A stretch of 51,120 nt of DNA from an uncultured Prevotella sp. (GTDB taxonomy: Bacteria > Bacteroidota > Bacteroidia > Bacteroidales > Bacteroidaceae). Shown in pieces: positions 40,201 to 49,460 of this stretch (positions are counted from its first letter, which is position 1; each line of letters opens with the position of its first letter). Where the stretch lies: NCBI GenBank assembly GCA_900318395.1, contig ONKL01000051.1:1-51120 (forward strand). Reading direction: 5' to 3'. The notes under the pieces were generated by a model, which made no database searches, was not told the origin of the DNA, and worked only from the letters and a program-made list of their open reading frames with translations. The position numbers and the translations under genes were made by a program.

Positions 40201-42946
40201 TGATTTTCGGTGTCGTGTTGTGCAGTGCATGACGGAGCAGGGCTATACCGTCATAGCTGCGATACTCGCCCCTGACACAGAACTCGCTCCATATCTTCGC
40301 GTTCTTCCTGCTGCAACTGGCATCAAACTGGTCTATCTGCGGCGAATAGACGATGCTCACATCCGTATCATAGAAGTCCGTCATAAAGGAGGAATAGACA
40401 TTGGCGGGAATCCATCGCTCACCGAAGTTGAAGTCCAGGTCTTCAAAAGGAATCGGCGTAGGCACGGCATCCTTCAGGGCATTCTGCGACTCCATGATGC
40501 GGTTGTCCACCTCTCCGCCACGTTCCTCAATCAGGTTCTCGATGTCCCTTACCTTCTCCACGACGTTTCCTGCAATGAACTTGTCGCGGATTTCGTAAAA
40601 GTCCGTCAGCGGATTGTAGAATATCTGCCCTTGCAGTTCGTGAATGATGTCGTCCTCGCTCTTGTCCGTGAGATACGACATGTAGGGCATGTTCAGCACT
40701 CCGTATTTGTTGAGCGATGCAGAGACGGCTTCCTGCGACGTATCAACGTGCTTCAGTTCCTGCGTAGAGAATGCCACGGGGTGGTCGAGGAAGTCGGCCT
40801 TTACAAACCTTCCGTTCTCGCCACGTTCCAGAGCCAGCATGTTCCTTCCCGCTGCATCCATCAGGAACATCCGCACGTTCCTCCTGTCGTTCAGGTTGCC
40901 GTACATGGCCGTGAAGGCATCGTAGTAGCCGTTAAGTTTCTCGCGCAATTCGTCATTAGCCTGCTGGTTGTCCTGCTCGTAGGTATATAGTTCCTCATAG
41001 ACGTCACGCACGGCGATATACTGGCGGATGCGGTCGGTCTGCTCCTGAGAGACAATCAGGGGGACGAAAGTGGCACCAGAGGAAGTGATCTTCTCCAGAT
41101 GTCCGATGTTTCCGTCCTTATCCTCCACTATGGAGCCGTTACGGTAGTATGCCTTCATCTCACCCTCGTAGGGTTTTGGCTCTACCAGTTTTGTCTTGGT
41201 GGTACGACGCTGCTTCGGCTCAGACGTTCTTTCTGTCTGTACTTGCAGCTTGGCTTTGGCATCTGCATTATTCTTGATGCGCTGCTGCCCAGCCTCCAGC
41301 AACTGGCGACGACGCTCAGGGGTCAGGTCCATCATCATCTCATAGAAGCCGTTGATGGGCGGATTCTCTTCCCAATCCAGAGAGTCATAGACGGCCAACT
41401 GCTGGTCGATATGGCTCTTCTTCTCCATTTCGGCCTTCTTTTCCTGCAGTTCCCTGGCCTGACGCTCTTTCTTCCGTTCCTTCTTTGGCTTCTTGGGTTC
41501 TGGCTTGGTCTGTTCCTGCACGGTCATGCCCCAAAGGTCAAAGAGTGATAACTGTGGATTGTTGTCGGGTGTATGCTCAGGTACAGGCTTTTCTTCCTGC
41601 TTGGCTGGCTCTGACATCGTCACTATCTTGGCCGTCTTTGCTGGCTCATCGTCCATTGTAGGCTGCTGCTCTGCCTCTACTGACTTTTGCTCCGCTTCCA
41701 CAGGCTTCTGTTCTTCCGATGGTTTCTGTTCCTCAATGGGCTTCTGCGTTTCCTCTTCCTTTTCCTTTCGGATAAAGGCCGGGCTGTCAAGCCCCGTGAA
41801 CTTACGGAAATCCAAATGCCTGGCGAGTTCATCCTGCAGACGCTCACGGAGGTCATGGGCAATGCCTTCGACACCACCCGTATGCAGATACTCCAGTGCG
41901 GGCTTGCCGTACTGGTCATGTCCTCTTATGATGCTTGTGGCAAGCACATTGTCAGGGTAATGCTCAAAATAGTCGTTACGGACGATGTTCTCATCCTCGG
42001 CAGAGTACACCCTTTTCAGCCTTTCCTCATCCTCGCTCAGTCCCTGCTTGGAATAGTTCTTCTGAATGATAATCAGGTCGCTCCCTGCCTCCGTGTTGGC
42101 ATTGTCCTTGAACAGATTGTCAGGCAGACGGAAAGCGGTAACAAGGTCGGCTTGCTGAAGGAGGTGGTTGATTCTGATACTGTTCTGCTCCCTGTCGAGA
42201 TAGTTTCTCGTCGTGATGAATGCCACCATGCCGCCGTCGCGCACGGCGTCAAGCCCCTTCTGCATGAAGTAGCCGTGAATGGACTTGGAAATCACGCGGT
42301 TGAACAGGCTCTTGCTGTCGCTGTAGAAAGGGTCGTACACCTTCGTGTCACCAAAGGGGATGTTGGAGATGGCGAGGTCGTAGGTGCCTAACTGTTCCTT
42401 GTCTATCATCTCAAACCCGGCAGTCCACACCTTGGTCCCGTCATCTTTGTGGAGGGTGGTCAGCAACATGCCCGTCAGTTTGTCCTTCTCGAAAACGGTC
42501 ACCTCGGCATCGGGATTGACGGTTCGCATGGTGTCGATAAAGACACCCATACCCGCAGACGGCTCCAACACCTTCTGCGGTCTCAGGTTCATCTCACCGA
42601 AGACACTCCATATGGCTTCGGGTATCTCCTTCGGGGTATAGAAAGCCGTGAGGACGGACTGCTTCATGCTGGCGACATAGCGTTTGTAGTCAGTCTCGTC
42701 CTCGGCATTCTCGCGTATCACCCTGTGGAGTTCGGCAGTCAGGTCGTACAAAGGAAGGTCGTTCTTCGGCCAGACGGCCTTGTTCTCCACAGGATTCAGC
42801 ACACATTTCAGCCCACCGAAGCCGCAGTAACGGGAAATGGCTTCCCGTTCGGCCTCAGTGGGGACACGTACCTCCTTCCACACGGCAAAGGCTGTGCGGA
42901 TGGCATCGATGTTGGCTTGCAGCCGTGCCTTTCTATTGAACGCCAT
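37298..42946 (-). CDS. Giant N6-methylase/SNF2-like helicase of ICEs
   Basis: Protein of 1882 aa. The N-terminal methyltransferase-like domain has the SAM motif [13 protein letters not shown] and catalytic-type motif SNIPFGD, with Ile in place of Pro in NPPF/Y. A charged repetitive linker at about 390-600 is full of EQKP repeats. The helicase domain has DHQVGTGKT (motif I), [12 protein letters not shown] (motif II) and the C-terminal block [10 protein letters not shown] with [15 protein letters not shown] coiled coil ends the protein. ATG 42946 is preferred over 42973, matching the family start MAFNRK. Such proteins are standard in Bacteroidales conjugative transposons and resemble phage DarB-type antirestriction proteins; the role is inferred. 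Confidence 0.85.
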   Translation of the reverse strand: MAFNRKARLQANIDAIRTAFAVWKEVRVPTEAEREAISRYCGFGGLKCVLNPVENKAVWPKNDLPLYDLTAELHRVIRENAEDETDYKRYVASMKQSVLTAFYTPKEIPEAIWSVFGEMNLRPQKVLEPSAGMGVFIDTMRTVNPDAEVTVFEKDKLTGMLLTTLHKDDGTKVWTAGFEMIDKEQLGTYDLAISNIPFGDTKVYDPFYSDSKSLFNRVISKSIHGYFMQKGLDAVRDGGMVAFITTRNYLDREQNSIRINHLLQQADLVTAFRLPDNLFKDNANTEAGSDLIIIQKNYSKQGLSEDEERLKRVYSAEDENIVRNDYFEHYPDNVLATSIIRGHDQYGKPALEYLHTGGVEGIAHDLRERLQDELARHLDFRKFTGLDSPAFIRKEKEEETQKPIEEQKPSEEQKPVEAEQKSVEAEQQPTMDDEPAKTAKIVTMSEPAKQEEKPVPEHTPDNNPQLSLFDLWGMTVQEQTKPEPKKPKKERKKERQARELQEKKAEMEKKSHIDQQLAVYDSLDWEENPPINGFYEMMMDLTPERRRQLLEAGQQRIKNNADAKAKLQVQTERTSEPKQRRTTKTKLVEPKPYEGEMKAYYRNGSIVEDKDGNIGHLEKITSSGATFVPLIVSQEQTDRIRQYIAVRDVYEELYTYEQDNQQANDELREKLNGYYDAFTAMYGNLNDRRNVRMFLMDAAGRNMLALERGENGRFVKADFLDHPVAFSTQELKHVDTSQEAVSASLNKYGVLNMPYMSYLTDKSEDDIIHELQGQIFYNPLTDFYEIRDKFIAGNVVEKVRDIENLIEERGGEVDNRIMESQNALKDAVPTPIPFEDLDFNFGERWIPANVYSSFMTDFYDTDVSIVYSPQIDQFDASCSRKNAKIWSEFCVRGEYRSYDGIALLRHALHNTTPKIMKSNGTDENGNDIKVPDAQAIQLANSKIDEIRNGFTEWLEGQSREFKDRLTQMYNEKFNCFVRPKYDGSHQTFPDLDMKGLELRYGISSVYPSQKDCVWMIKQNGGGICDHQVGTGKTLIMCIAAHEMKRLGMAKKPMIIGLKANVAEIAATYQTAYPNARILYASEKDFSTENRVKFFHSIKNNDFDCVIMSHDQFGKIPQSPEMQEKILMAELQSVEDNLETLRMSGKDISGMMLKGLEKRKANLEAKLVEISSKINSRTDDFIDFKQMGIDHLFIDESHQFKNLMFNTRHDRVAGLGNSQGSQKALNLLFAIRTMQEGDGTKPRRDLCATFLSGTTISNSLTELYLLFKYLRPREMEKQNIPCFDAWAAIFAKKSTDFEFSVTNNIIQKERFRYFIKVPELATFYNEITDYRTAEDVGVDRPKMNEILYNIPPTPDQEVFIKKLMEFAESGDATILGRLPLSETEEKAKMLIATDYARKMALDMRMINPTLYDDDAGNKASVCAMKIGEYYKKFDEQKGTQFVFSDLGTYQPGDTWNVYSEIKRKLIEDYGIPADEIRFIQECKSEKARKAVIEAMNEGRVRVLFGSTSMLGTGVNAQKRAVAIHHLDIPWRPSDLEQRNGRAVRKGNEVAKKYNNNTVDSIIYAVEKTLDAYKFNLLHCKQTFISQLKSGAMGARTIDEGAMDEANGMNFSEYMAILSGNTDLLDKAKLEKKIASLESERKSFMNARRSVEFDIEDAQKEVQKAKEVLDKLAVDKQQLDTNMKHDALGNIVMEVKIEGKVYTDLEELGAKVQHIAETMDTKGQTKEIGEIYGFPIKVRTEEVEKGGLPFRENNFGVYGNIVYRHNNGMVAKKDKEAAATSFIRALEKIPSLVEKYQKDVDWYQKKIDQLTPTANKEWKKEKELHDLKNELAALDRKIQMELAPKEERPETPEEKKEYEDGHKVSMLPAPDKDDEPKKVKGLKM

Positions 42947-43382
42947 ATTGCTTGATGTAAAGTACCACGGCACCCGTCAACTCGGTATAGAGTTTCATGT
43001 AGTCAGGCGTTAGTTCAAACTCAGGTTCGGTGAGGTCGTAAGGCTCGAAAACAGGTGCCAGTAGAGGAAGCAGTTTCTCGGCAAATGTCAGTCGCTGCCC
43101 ATCGTTCAGTTCGCGGGAAAACTCTTTCTCCAACACCTCAATGAGAATGCTCCACTGCGAGAGGCCAAGGTCTTTCGTCAGTACGGACATAGCCAGTTCG
43201 TGTGCTCCCTCTACGGGATAGCCGTCGAGTCGTGCCTGTTCAAAGGTCTCTGCTGCCAACTGCTCACGACTATAGATGAAACTCAGGTCTTTGGCCTTGC
43301 GGGAATGCTGCTCCAGCAGGTAGCGGAGCAGATACAGTCCATAGTAGGACAACTCTGGTTGTTCTTTCTTATTCATTTTCAA
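42933..43382 (-). CDS. DUF1896 protein
   Basis: Protein of 149 aa with the DUF1896 pattern ([54 protein letters not shown], given in parts: start [16 protein letters not shown], then [16 protein letters not shown]). It is always found between exc-like topoisomerase and the methylase-helicase in CTnDOT-family elements. It overlaps the helicase gene by 14 bp, so translation is coupled. No function is known. An ATG two codons later (43376) is an alternative start. Confidence 0.85.
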   Translation of the reverse strand: MKMNKKEQPELSYYGLYLLRYLLEQHSRKAKDLSFIYSREQLAAETFEQARLDGYPVEGAHELAMSVLTKDLGLSQWSILIEVLEKEFSRELNDGQRLTFAEKLLPLLAPVFEPYDLTEPEFELTPDYMKLYTELTGAVVLYIKQYGVQ

Positions 43383-43391
43383 ATACGTTTA

Positions 43392-43454
43392 AGTGGTTAT
43401 AGAATCAGCGTACAAATAAAGCACCCCGGGTATCCCTCCCGAGGTGCAACCACT
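43392..43454 (-). ncRNA. Structured RNA downstream of exc (RteR-like candidate)
   Basis: In the 136-bp gap after the topoisomerase gene, AGTGGTT (43392-43398) pairs with AACCACT (43448-43454), enclosing a 10-bp hairpin (43421-43447). In CTnDOT the small RNA RteR lies immediately downstream of exc and represses transfer genes. Position matches; no sequence comparison is possible here. Confidence 0.4.
43411..43447 (-). terminator. Hairpin with T-rich tail after exc
   Basis: On the minus strand GCACCTCGGG pairs with CCCGGGGTGC (10 pairs, one U.G), 7-base loop, followed by TTTATTTG. It may end the xis2-exc transcript in part or form the 3' end of a small RNA, since the next gene starts 29 bp later. 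Confidence 0.6.
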
Positions 43455-43518
43455 GAATCCATTTCAAAAAAATCGTGTAAACGATGTATGAAAATGAAAT
43501 CGGTGGCGAAGTTACACA

Positions 43519-45597
43519 TTATTTTCGGGATTTACCTTTCTTTGACTGACTTTTTCGCTCTGGGAATGAAAATTCTGTCTGGAAAGTCTCGCGGTTGAGG
43601 GTGACAACGGCATCGAAGGAATTGCCCTGTTTGCTCTTGAAGCCCTTGATGATTCCCGTCCTGCCATCGGTCAGCAGAGCCTTCAACTGGTCGTTGGTTA
43701 GTTCCTTGCCAGCCTTCTCGCGGAACACATGACAGTCACAGGCGGGATTGTCGCACTTGACGACCTTCTTGTAGAACTGCATCGTGCCTTTCCCGCACTT
43801 AGGGCATGGAATGCCGATGCCGTTGTGCTCAAACCTGTCCTCTAAGGAGAGAAGTTCACTGACGATGCTGCCCGTATAGTCCTCGATGCCCTTGCGGAAG
43901 TCCTCGGCACTGTACTCGCCCCGTTCGATCCTGGCAAGCGCCTGTTCCCACTGGCCCGTCATGGCGACATCGGCAATCTGCTTGTCTTTCAGCAGGTTGT
44001 AGATAAACAGCCCTTTTTCGGTCGGGATAAGCTGCTTGTTCAGGCGGATCATGTACTCACGGTTGATAAGCGTTTCGATGATGGCGGCACGGGTGGCCGG
44101 GGTCCCGATTCCACAGTCCTTGATGGCCTGTGCCAGTTCCTCGTCGTCGATGTTCTTGCCGCAGTGTTCCATCTCGGACAACAGCGTAGCCTCGGTGTGG
44201 ATTGCAGCGGGTTTGGTCTTGCCCTCGGCCAGTCCCCATCCCGTGACGTGCAGTTCCTGACCTTCCTTCCAGTTGGGCAAATGGCCTGTGTCAGTGTCCT
44301 CGTTCATGATAAACCGCCAACCCTGCTGACGGATGACAGTGCCCTTGGCAACAAACGGTATTCCGTCCACATCAACGGTGACGGTGGTCAGTTCCTTGAC
44401 GCACTTGTCAGAGAAGGCTTCGAGCATTCGGGCAATGATGAGGTTATAGATTTTCTTGTCGTCGTTGGACGGGTACTGTGGCTTTTCGCCTGTAATCAAC
44501 AGGGCATGATGGTCAGTGACCTTCGAGGCATCGACGCTGTGACGGTTGGGCTTGCGGACGGTCATGGAGAGTGCGCCCCACTGCTCATTGTCGGCCAATG
44601 TGCGGAGTAGCTTGGGAATCTCGTCGTACACGTCATCGGGAATGTAGCGGCTGGATGTTCTCGGATAAGTGATGGCCTTGGCCTCGTAAAGTTTCTGCGC
44701 AATGGTCAGTGTCTGCTCGGCGGTGAAGCCATATCTGACATTGGCATCCTTCTGCAGCGTGGTGAGGTCATAGAGCGAGGGCGGTTCCTCCGTATTTTCC
44801 TTGCATTCCACCTTGGCGATGGCTACGCTGTTGGCAGACTTCAACTTCTGATAGACGGCTTCGGCATCAACCTTATCTTTCCATCGGTCTGCGGTCAGGA
44901 ACTTGACGGGTTCGCCGTCACCTTCGGTAGTGAAGTGCATCTGCCAGAACGGAGTCGGCACAAAGTTCTTGTTCTCCAGAAATCGGCGGCAGACCATTGC
45001 CAGTGTAGGCGTCTGCACACGTCCGAGGGAGTACGTTCCCTTTCCCGCTGCAATGGTCAGGGCCTGGGTAGCATTGATGCCTACAAGCCAGTCTGCTTCA
45101 CTTCGCGCCTTGGCGGACAGGAAGAGATTGTCATAGTCGTGACCGTCCTTGAGGTTCTTCAGCCCTTCCTTGATGGCCTTGTCGGTCAGTGAACTGATCC
45201 AGAGACGCTGAAACGGGACGTGACAGCCGAGGTACTGGTAGAGATAGCGGAAAATCAGTTCGCCCTCGCGTCCGGCATCTGTGGCAACGATGATCTTTTC
45301 GGTATGCTCGAAGAGGTTCTTAATGACGCGAAGCTGCTCCTTTACCCCGTTATCCTCTTTACCCTTGGCATCCTTGCGGCTGACGAGTTGGAATACATCG
45401 GGGATGATGGGCAGGGCTTCACGACGGAATCCCGTCACTCCGTAGGCTTCGGGCATGGCTAGTTGTATCAGGTGACCGAAGGCCCAAGTGACGCAGTTGT
45501 TATTGCCTCCATAGTAGCCGAATTTTCTTTCCATAGCACCGACGACCCGGGATATTTGTCGTGCGACGCTCGGTTTCTCTGCGATAATGGTAATCAT
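43519..45597 (-). CDS. exc: Topoisomerase III, exc-like
   Basis: Type IA topoisomerase of 692 aa. The TOPRIM domain at the start has IIAEKPSVARQI and ATDAGREGELIFR (acidic triad). The active-site tyrosine is in AITYPRTSSRYIP. The zinc-ribbon-like tail reads CPKCGKGTMQFYKKVVKCDNPAC. Length and neighbours match Exc of CTnDOT, a topoisomerase needed for excision in vivo. The gene follows the orf3-like gene after a 105-bp gap containing a strong inverted repeat. Confidence 0.9.
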   Translation of the reverse strand: MITIIAEKPSVARQISRVVGAMERKFGYYGGNNNCVTWAFGHLIQLAMPEAYGVTGFRREALPIIPDVFQLVSRKDAKGKEDNGVKEQLRVIKNLFEHTEKIIVATDAGREGELIFRYLYQYLGCHVPFQRLWISSLTDKAIKEGLKNLKDGHDYDNLFLSAKARSEADWLVGINATQALTIAAGKGTYSLGRVQTPTLAMVCRRFLENKNFVPTPFWQMHFTTEGDGEPVKFLTADRWKDKVDAEAVYQKLKSANSVAIAKVECKENTEEPPSLYDLTTLQKDANVRYGFTAEQTLTIAQKLYEAKAITYPRTSSRYIPDDVYDEIPKLLRTLADNEQWGALSMTVRKPNRHSVDASKVTDHHALLITGEKPQYPSNDDKKIYNLIIARMLEAFSDKCVKELTTVTVDVDGIPFVAKGTVIRQQGWRFIMNEDTDTGHLPNWKEGQELHVTGWGLAEGKTKPAAIHTEATLLSEMEHCGKNIDDEELAQAIKDCGIGTPATRAAIIETLINREYMIRLNKQLIPTEKGLFIYNLLKDKQIADVAMTGQWEQALARIERGEYSAEDFRKGIEDYTGSIVSELLSLEDRFEHNGIGIPCPKCGKGTMQFYKKVVKCDNPACDCHVFREKAGKELTNDQLKALLTDGRTGIIKGFKSKQGNSFDAVVTLNRETFQTEFSFPERKSQSKKGKSRK

Positions 45598-45652
45598 ATT
45601 GTAAAAATGGATTCAGTGATTTTATACTTATTTATATATACGCGCGTGAGAG

Positions 45653-45685
45653 GTGGACAGCCGACAGCCATCTGCGGCTGTCCAC
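45653..45685 (-). promoter_or_regulatory. Inverted repeat between orf3-like gene and exc
   Basis: GTGGACAGCCG (45653-45663) and CGGCTGTCCAC (45675-45685) are perfect 11-bp arms. The loop contains ACAGCC (45664-45669), which could instead pair with one arm, so two exclusive structures are possible. There is no T tract. It may control read-through or mRNA processing before exc. Confidence 0.6.
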
Positions 45686-45702
45686 ACATTGCGCTTCTCT
45701 AA

Positions 45703-46791
45703 TCAGAGTTTCGGGCCTCGCTTCTTCTTCTCTTCCTTCTGCTCCTGCTTCTCTCCCTCGGGCTTCTGCTCGTTTTTCTGGTGTTCGTTCTTGGGTGCGA
45801 CCTGTCCCTTCTGCAGTGGCTCGTCCACCTTCTTGGTGGCCTCGTTGGTCTTGCCCTGATGGTTGACTGCCACTTGTGTCTCGCTCTCGTTGGCTGGGGC
45901 TACAACCTTACCCTGCATCGGGTCGTTCTTCGAGGTGAACGGCTGGCCCTTGTCTGGATAGAACATCAGGTACATAGTGGCCTTCGTACCGTCCTTCAGC
46001 GGGTAGTTGTCGAGTTTAACCGACTTGCCTTCACGGTAGTCCTTCTGCTGATCTTCAGTCAGGGGAATGCCCTTCCACTTGGTCAGGTTCTTGATGCTGC
46101 CATCCTCGTTGGTCCAGTTCATCTTGGCTTTCTGGTTCTGTTCCTGCACCTCTTCCTCCTTGCGGCTACTGCCTGGGACAAACGAAACGTTCTTGCGGTC
46201 GGCGTTCACCTGGAAGTCCACGGTGAACTTCTGTCCGTTCTCGCCCTCAAAGAGCTTGTCCTTCACGATGCCACCCTGCTTGAGAAGTTCCATCTCTTCG
46301 GGAGTGAACTTCACGTTACCTACACTCTCACGGAGGTGCAGCTTGTTCACGGGATAGTGTACCAGCTCGTTGGTCTGCTTGTCGTAAGACACGAAGCAAT
46401 TCTGCATGGTGTTGTCTTTCACGTTGAACAGCGGAACAACCTTGCCGAGGTTGCCAGTCTCTTTCAGTGCCTTGGCATCCTCTTTGGTGAAGGTGTAGCC
46501 CATGTACTCCGCATTCTCCAGCTTCTGCTCCTTGCGCACGAAGTGAGGCAGTACACTATAAGTGCCATCCTGCAGACGTGTCAGTTGCAGGCGTGCAGCG
46601 GCCTTCACCTTCTGGTCGTAGATGAGCATTGTCACATCGAGAAGGCCGGACTTGCCAAAGTTCAGCATATTGTCCTTCGCTCCCGTTCGTTCCAGTACCT
46701 CTTTCGAGATGCCGAACTTCTCTTCAATCTGGTCCCAGTTAACCTTGGACTCGTCGATGGGCTGATAGCCCTGATTTTGGTTTTGTACCAT
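45703..46791 (-). CDS. DUF4099/DUF3945 protein (orf3-like)
   Basis: Protein of 362 aa. The N-terminal DUF4099 block contains WDQIEEKFGISKEVLERTG and MLNFGKSGLL. A DUF3945-type middle reads FTPEEMELLKQGGIVKDKLFEG and the similar TNEDGSIKNLTKWKGIPLTED. The last 80 residues are low complexity and charged (KKNEHQKNEQKPEGEKQEQKEE region). It takes the position of orf3 in the CTnDOT excision operon, whose product is dispensable for excision. Cytoplasmic; function unknown. Confidence 0.85.
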   Translation of the reverse strand: MVQNQNQGYQPIDESKVNWDQIEEKFGISKEVLERTGAKDNMLNFGKSGLLDVTMLIYDQKVKAAARLQLTRLQDGTYSVLPHFVRKEQKLENAEYMGYTFTKEDAKALKETGNLGKVVPLFNVKDNTMQNCFVSYDKQTNELVHYPVNKLHLRESVGNVKFTPEEMELLKQGGIVKDKLFEGENGQKFTVDFQVNADRKNVSFVPGSSRKEEEVQEQNQKAKMNWTNEDGSIKNLTKWKGIPLTEDQQKDYREGKSVKLDNYPLKDGTKATMYLMFYPDKGQPFTSKNDPMQGKVVAPANESETQVAVNHQGKTNEATKKVDEPLQKGQVAPKNEHQKNEQKPEGEKQEQKEEKKKRGPKL

Positions 46792-46825
46792 AATAGCTAA
46801 AAATTTAAATTGTTAATGAATAATG

Positions 46826-47245
46826 TTATTTGTTGGCGAGAATATCGCCGTTCTTGTTTTTGTTCATATTGGCAAGGAACTCAGCAACTGCTTTCTTGTC
46901 GAGCCTGTTTCCGTATTGGGTGATTAGTTTCTCTACGTCAGACTCCTTATAGTAGGCACTGTTACGCAGGATGATATAAGGAAGATTCCCTGCATTTCGA
47001 TATCGCATGAGCGTTTTTCTACTGACTCGCAAACTGTTTACCAGTTCCTGTGTAGAATACATTCTCTCGCCTCTAAGGTAAAGTACTCCTTCGTGGTTAC
47101 GCATCCTCAGATCATCCACCAGTACCTGTATCATCTGTTCCTGTTTCTGCATCCTTTTAACTACGCTACGCATACACTCAAGGAAGAAATCCTTATCCAG
47201 AACTTCACTCTGCTGCTTCTCTTCTGTTATGTCTGTTCCGTTCAT
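46826..47245 (-). CDS. HTH_17 protein, Xis2d-like
   Basis: Protein of 139 aa. A helical N-terminus precedes a MerR-like/excisionase winged helix (YSTQELVNSLRVSRKTLMRYRNAG then LPYIILRNSAYYKESDVEKLI). It overlaps the preceding HTH gene by 4 bp. Two small HTH genes directly upstream of orf3 and exc match xis2c and xis2d, whose products bend att DNA and assist the integrase. Identification is by position and fold. Confidence 0.75.
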   Translation of the reverse strand: MNGTDITEEKQQSEVLDKDFFLECMRSVVKRMQKQEQMIQVLVDDLRMRNHEGVLYLRGERMYSTQELVNSLRVSRKTLMRYRNAGNLPYIILRNSAYYKESDVEKLITQYGNRLDKKAVAEFLANMNKNKNGDILANK

Positions 47246-47604
47246 AGTCTGTCCTCCATGTTTTCAAGGATTCTCTTTTTCTCTTCAATGCATTCCTGAC
47301 GTATGGATGCAAGTAGTTTCTTGCTCAACGGACGCATGGTGACATGTGCGAACTCTTCAATGTCAGACAGACGGTAGTGTAATTGCTTCGCATAGCGGCG
47401 ATAAGTAATCTTTCCTTCTGATCGGTAATACTGCATCGTCCGCTTCTCCACACAGAGCAATCGGCAAGCCTGATCATTGTTCAGGATGATGTCCTCGTCG
47501 CTGATGTTGACAGGAGCCGTAGCCTCCTTTACATATGTTTCTATTCTCTCTATGCGGTTTAGCAACTGCTGCCAGAGACCGCTTTCAATGGTGATGACTT
47601 CCAT
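47242..47604 (-). CDS. HTH_17 protein, Xis2c-like
   Basis: Protein of 120 aa, first gene of the excision operon. The winged helix reads DQACRLLCVEKRTMQYYRSEGKI followed by YRRYAKQLHYRLSDIEEF. The C-terminal helix is basic. In CTnDOT the promoter before xis2c is the target of RteC. Here the 216-bp divergent region upstream has a -7 element at 47636-47643 and nested inverted repeats. Confidence 0.75.
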   Translation of the reverse strand: MEVITIESGLWQQLLNRIERIETYVKEATAPVNISDEDIILNNDQACRLLCVEKRTMQYYRSEGKITYRRYAKQLHYRLSDIEEFAHVTMRPLSKKLLASIRQECIEEKKRILENMEDRL

Positions 47605-47635
47605 TCTTATTTCTTTTCTTGTTTGATTTCGGCAG

Positions 47636-47790
47636 CAAAATTACAGCAAGCCAGAGACAATGTTTCCCACCCTTTTAACACCTTGGAAGATAATATTTTT
47701 GAAATGGCTCCAATGTCCCCGATTGTTAGGGACTTTCGGGGACTTCTTCAATCCTTATACGCTTGTTTTACCGCAATCCGGCTACCTTTG
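47636..47790. promoter_or_regulatory. Divergent control region of excision operon and HTH pair
   Basis: Minus-strand TAATTTTG (47636-47643) faces the xis2c-like gene; plus-strand TACCTTTG (47783-47790) faces the 95-aa HTH gene. Between them TCCCCG/CGGGGA (47716-47721, 47737-47742) and GATTG/CAATC (47721-47725, 47749-47753) are inverted pairs, candidate sites for RteC or for the HTH proteins. The inverted repeat upstream of rteC is not repeated here. Confidence 0.5.
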
Positions 47791-47820
47791 CAGCCGTTTG
47801 AACAAAATAGATATAAGAAC

Positions 47821-48108
47821 ATGGATATAGTAATATTGGAAAAGAGTGCGTTTGAGCAATTGCTGGCTGAGGTACGCCAACTGACTCAAAGGGTGGAATC
47901 GCTTTCCCGCAAGTGTCAGGACAAGCGTTTCCAGAAATGGCTAACCGGTGAGGAAGTTTGTGCTATCCTCAAGATCAGTCAACGGTCATTGCAGACTCTG
48001 CGTAGCAAGCATAAAATATGCTATGCTCAGTTAGGGCGTAAGTTCTACTACCGTCCCGAAGAAGTGGAGTTGGTTATCCGTCAGTCGGGCAAGTATCATA
48101 ATATATAA
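47821..48108 (+). CDS. HTH_17 protein, 95 aa
   Basis: Small DNA-binding protein. An N-terminal coiled coil (SAFEQLLAEVRQLTQRVESL) precedes a winged helix (WLTGEEVCAILKISQRSLQTLRSK, then CYAQLGRKFYYRPEEVELVI). ATG 47821 is chosen over the longer open frame because it follows TACCTTTG at 47783-47790 and matches family starts. In complete Bacteroidales elements such HTH pairs head an operon ahead of mobilisation genes. The next gene starts 2 bp after its stop. Confidence 0.8.
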   Translation: MDIVILEKSAFEQLLAEVRQLTQRVESLSRKCQDKRFQKWLTGEEVCAILKISQRSLQTLRSKHKICYAQLGRKFYYRPEEVELVIRQSGKYHNI

Positions 48109-48110
48109 TA

Positions 48111-48416
48111 ATGAATAAGGAAATGGAAGAAAGAATACTCACAATCAAAGATGATTTGATAGCAGAGACTTTGGAGTCACTGCGCAAGGCTAGCCGAAAA
48201 GCAAATAGGTTAATGGATGATTATAAGCTTGTCCTTCATGGTGAACGGCTAATGACGGATAGAGAGTTAGCAACAGTCCTCCGGGTCAGTCCAAGGGCGT
48301 TGCGTGATTACCGTAACGACGGCATCTTACCTTATATCCGTATGAAAGGTAACATTCTCTATAAGGAATCAGATATTGAAAAAGTGCTCAAGACCTATGA
48401 GCATAAGGAAATATAA
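48111..48416 (+). CDS. HTH_17 protein, 101 aa
   Basis: Second gene of the plus-strand HTH pair. The helix-turn-helix is MTDRELATVLRVSPRALRDYRNDGILP followed by the wing YIRMKGNILYKESDIEKVL; it is close in layout to the Xis2d-like protein (RYRNAGNLPYI, YYKESDVEKLI), suggesting duplication. It starts 2 bp after the 95-aa gene. The expected downstream mobilisation genes are missing; a minus-strand PfkB gene follows after 130 bp of AT-rich sequence in which I see no feature. Confidence 0.8.
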   Translation: MNKEMEERILTIKDDLIAETLESLRKASRKANRLMDDYKLVLHGERLMTDRELATVLRVSPRALRDYRNDGILPYIRMKGNILYKESDIEKVLKTYEHKEI

Positions 48417-48546
48417 CCAGAGAATTGCAACTTATAATGTGTCAGCTAATTATAATTTAAACGGTAGAAAAGTGCTTTTGTGAATTTTGAAGAAGTGAAG
48501 ATATATAAAGATTAACGTTTTAAAATATCTCTGTTCTTTAGTTGTT

Positions 48547-49443
48547 TCATTGCTGCATCATGCCACGCGCCCCTTCATAAGAGCAACTCTCAGCACCTAT
48601 TTTCTGCGCTTCTTTCAGAGCTGTTTCCAAATCTGATTCTAAGAGATCGCATATTCCAAACATTACTTTGTCTTTGAACAAATTATTAATCAAAGCAGCC
48701 GCTGTCCAATCACCAGCACCAGCGGTATCCACCACTTTTTTATTTGCAACAGGTTCCAAGTGCTTCCAATCGCCACTCAAGCGGTAGTTCAAACCCTTTG
48801 CCCCTTGCGTCTGGATAAACAGCTTATCATTATAGTCTTTAAACTGGTTAATGTCTTTTATCCTCTGTTCCGAGAACTTGACTATATCAGATACCTCAAC
48901 ACATTTGTTGAATAGGAAGACATTACCTCCTCTGCTGGAAGGCTCAAAGAATATCACCGCCCCCTTTCCCTTAAATGTACTGGCTAGCTTCAAGATGGCG
49001 GGTGAAACCCTGTCAAAGAAGAATACCTTTGGCACAAAGTCTATTCTCTCAATCACCTCATTCGCCTGTTTCAGTGTCAGCGACTTGAAGTCCAGATAGA
49101 ACCGCCCGATATTGTTGCGCGATTCAAACTTGTGTGTGGGAACACCATCCTTATTAATGAAGTTACGCTGCACGATCACCGGTGTCTTACCGTCTTGGGT
49201 AGAAATAAAATCAGTATGTACACGGTGCTTTTTCATGTCATCCAACACTCTCACCCCGTCTTTCGTGCCATCCAGACGGGCTATGGGATAGGCATCCCAA
49301 CCCATATGGGAGAGGATCATCATCACATTACCGCATGTGCCACCCACATAAAATGACACAGGGATGCGGTTTCCTTCCCAAATCAACACATCCAGACTGA
49401 TCAGGCCTGCACCAACTATGATATTATTTGTTTCAAGTTCCAT
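48547..49443 (-). CDS. PfkB-family carbohydrate kinase
   Basis: Sugar or nucleoside kinase of 298 aa. The N-terminal glycine motif is FYVGGTCGNVMMILSHMGW and the C-terminal signature is DTAGAGDWTAAALIN, with the catalytic Asp in GAGDW. The substrate lid region is conventional but the specificity is not readable. A GTKDG stretch replaces the usual D.fG. It lies 17 bp downstream of the abiEii gene on the same strand, so it may be the third gene of that operon, an unusual partner for a toxin-antitoxin pair. Confidence 0.85.
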   Translation of the reverse strand: MELETNNIIVGAGLISLDVLIWEGNRIPVSFYVGGTCGNVMMILSHMGWDAYPIARLDGTKDGVRVLDDMKKHRVHTDFISTQDGKTPVIVQRNFINKDGVPTHKFESRNNIGRFYLDFKSLTLKQANEVIERIDFVPKVFFFDRVSPAILKLASTFKGKGAVIFFEPSSRGGNVFLFNKCVEVSDIVKFSEQRIKDINQFKDYNDKLFIQTQGAKGLNYRLSGDWKHLEPVANKKVVDTAGAGDWTAAALINNLFKDKVMFGICDLLESDLETALKEAQKIGAESCSYEGARGMMQQ

Positions 49444-49460
49444 GTTTCAAGTATCAATAT

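Larger units (their letters stand above)
23416..48420. mobile_element. CTnDOT-like integrative element (part or remnant)
   Basis: The gene set int, rteC, rteB, rteA, methylase-helicase, DUF1896, exc-like topoisomerase III, orf3-like and two xis2-like HTH genes is the regulatory and excision core of CTnDOT-family conjugative transposons. Cargo lies between rteC and rteB. No mob or tra genes and no tetQ are seen. The left end is placed just upstream of the integrase from family layout; the right end is not identified and may lie beyond the window. No flanking direct repeat was found by eye, so both coordinates are approximate. Confidence 0.7.
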
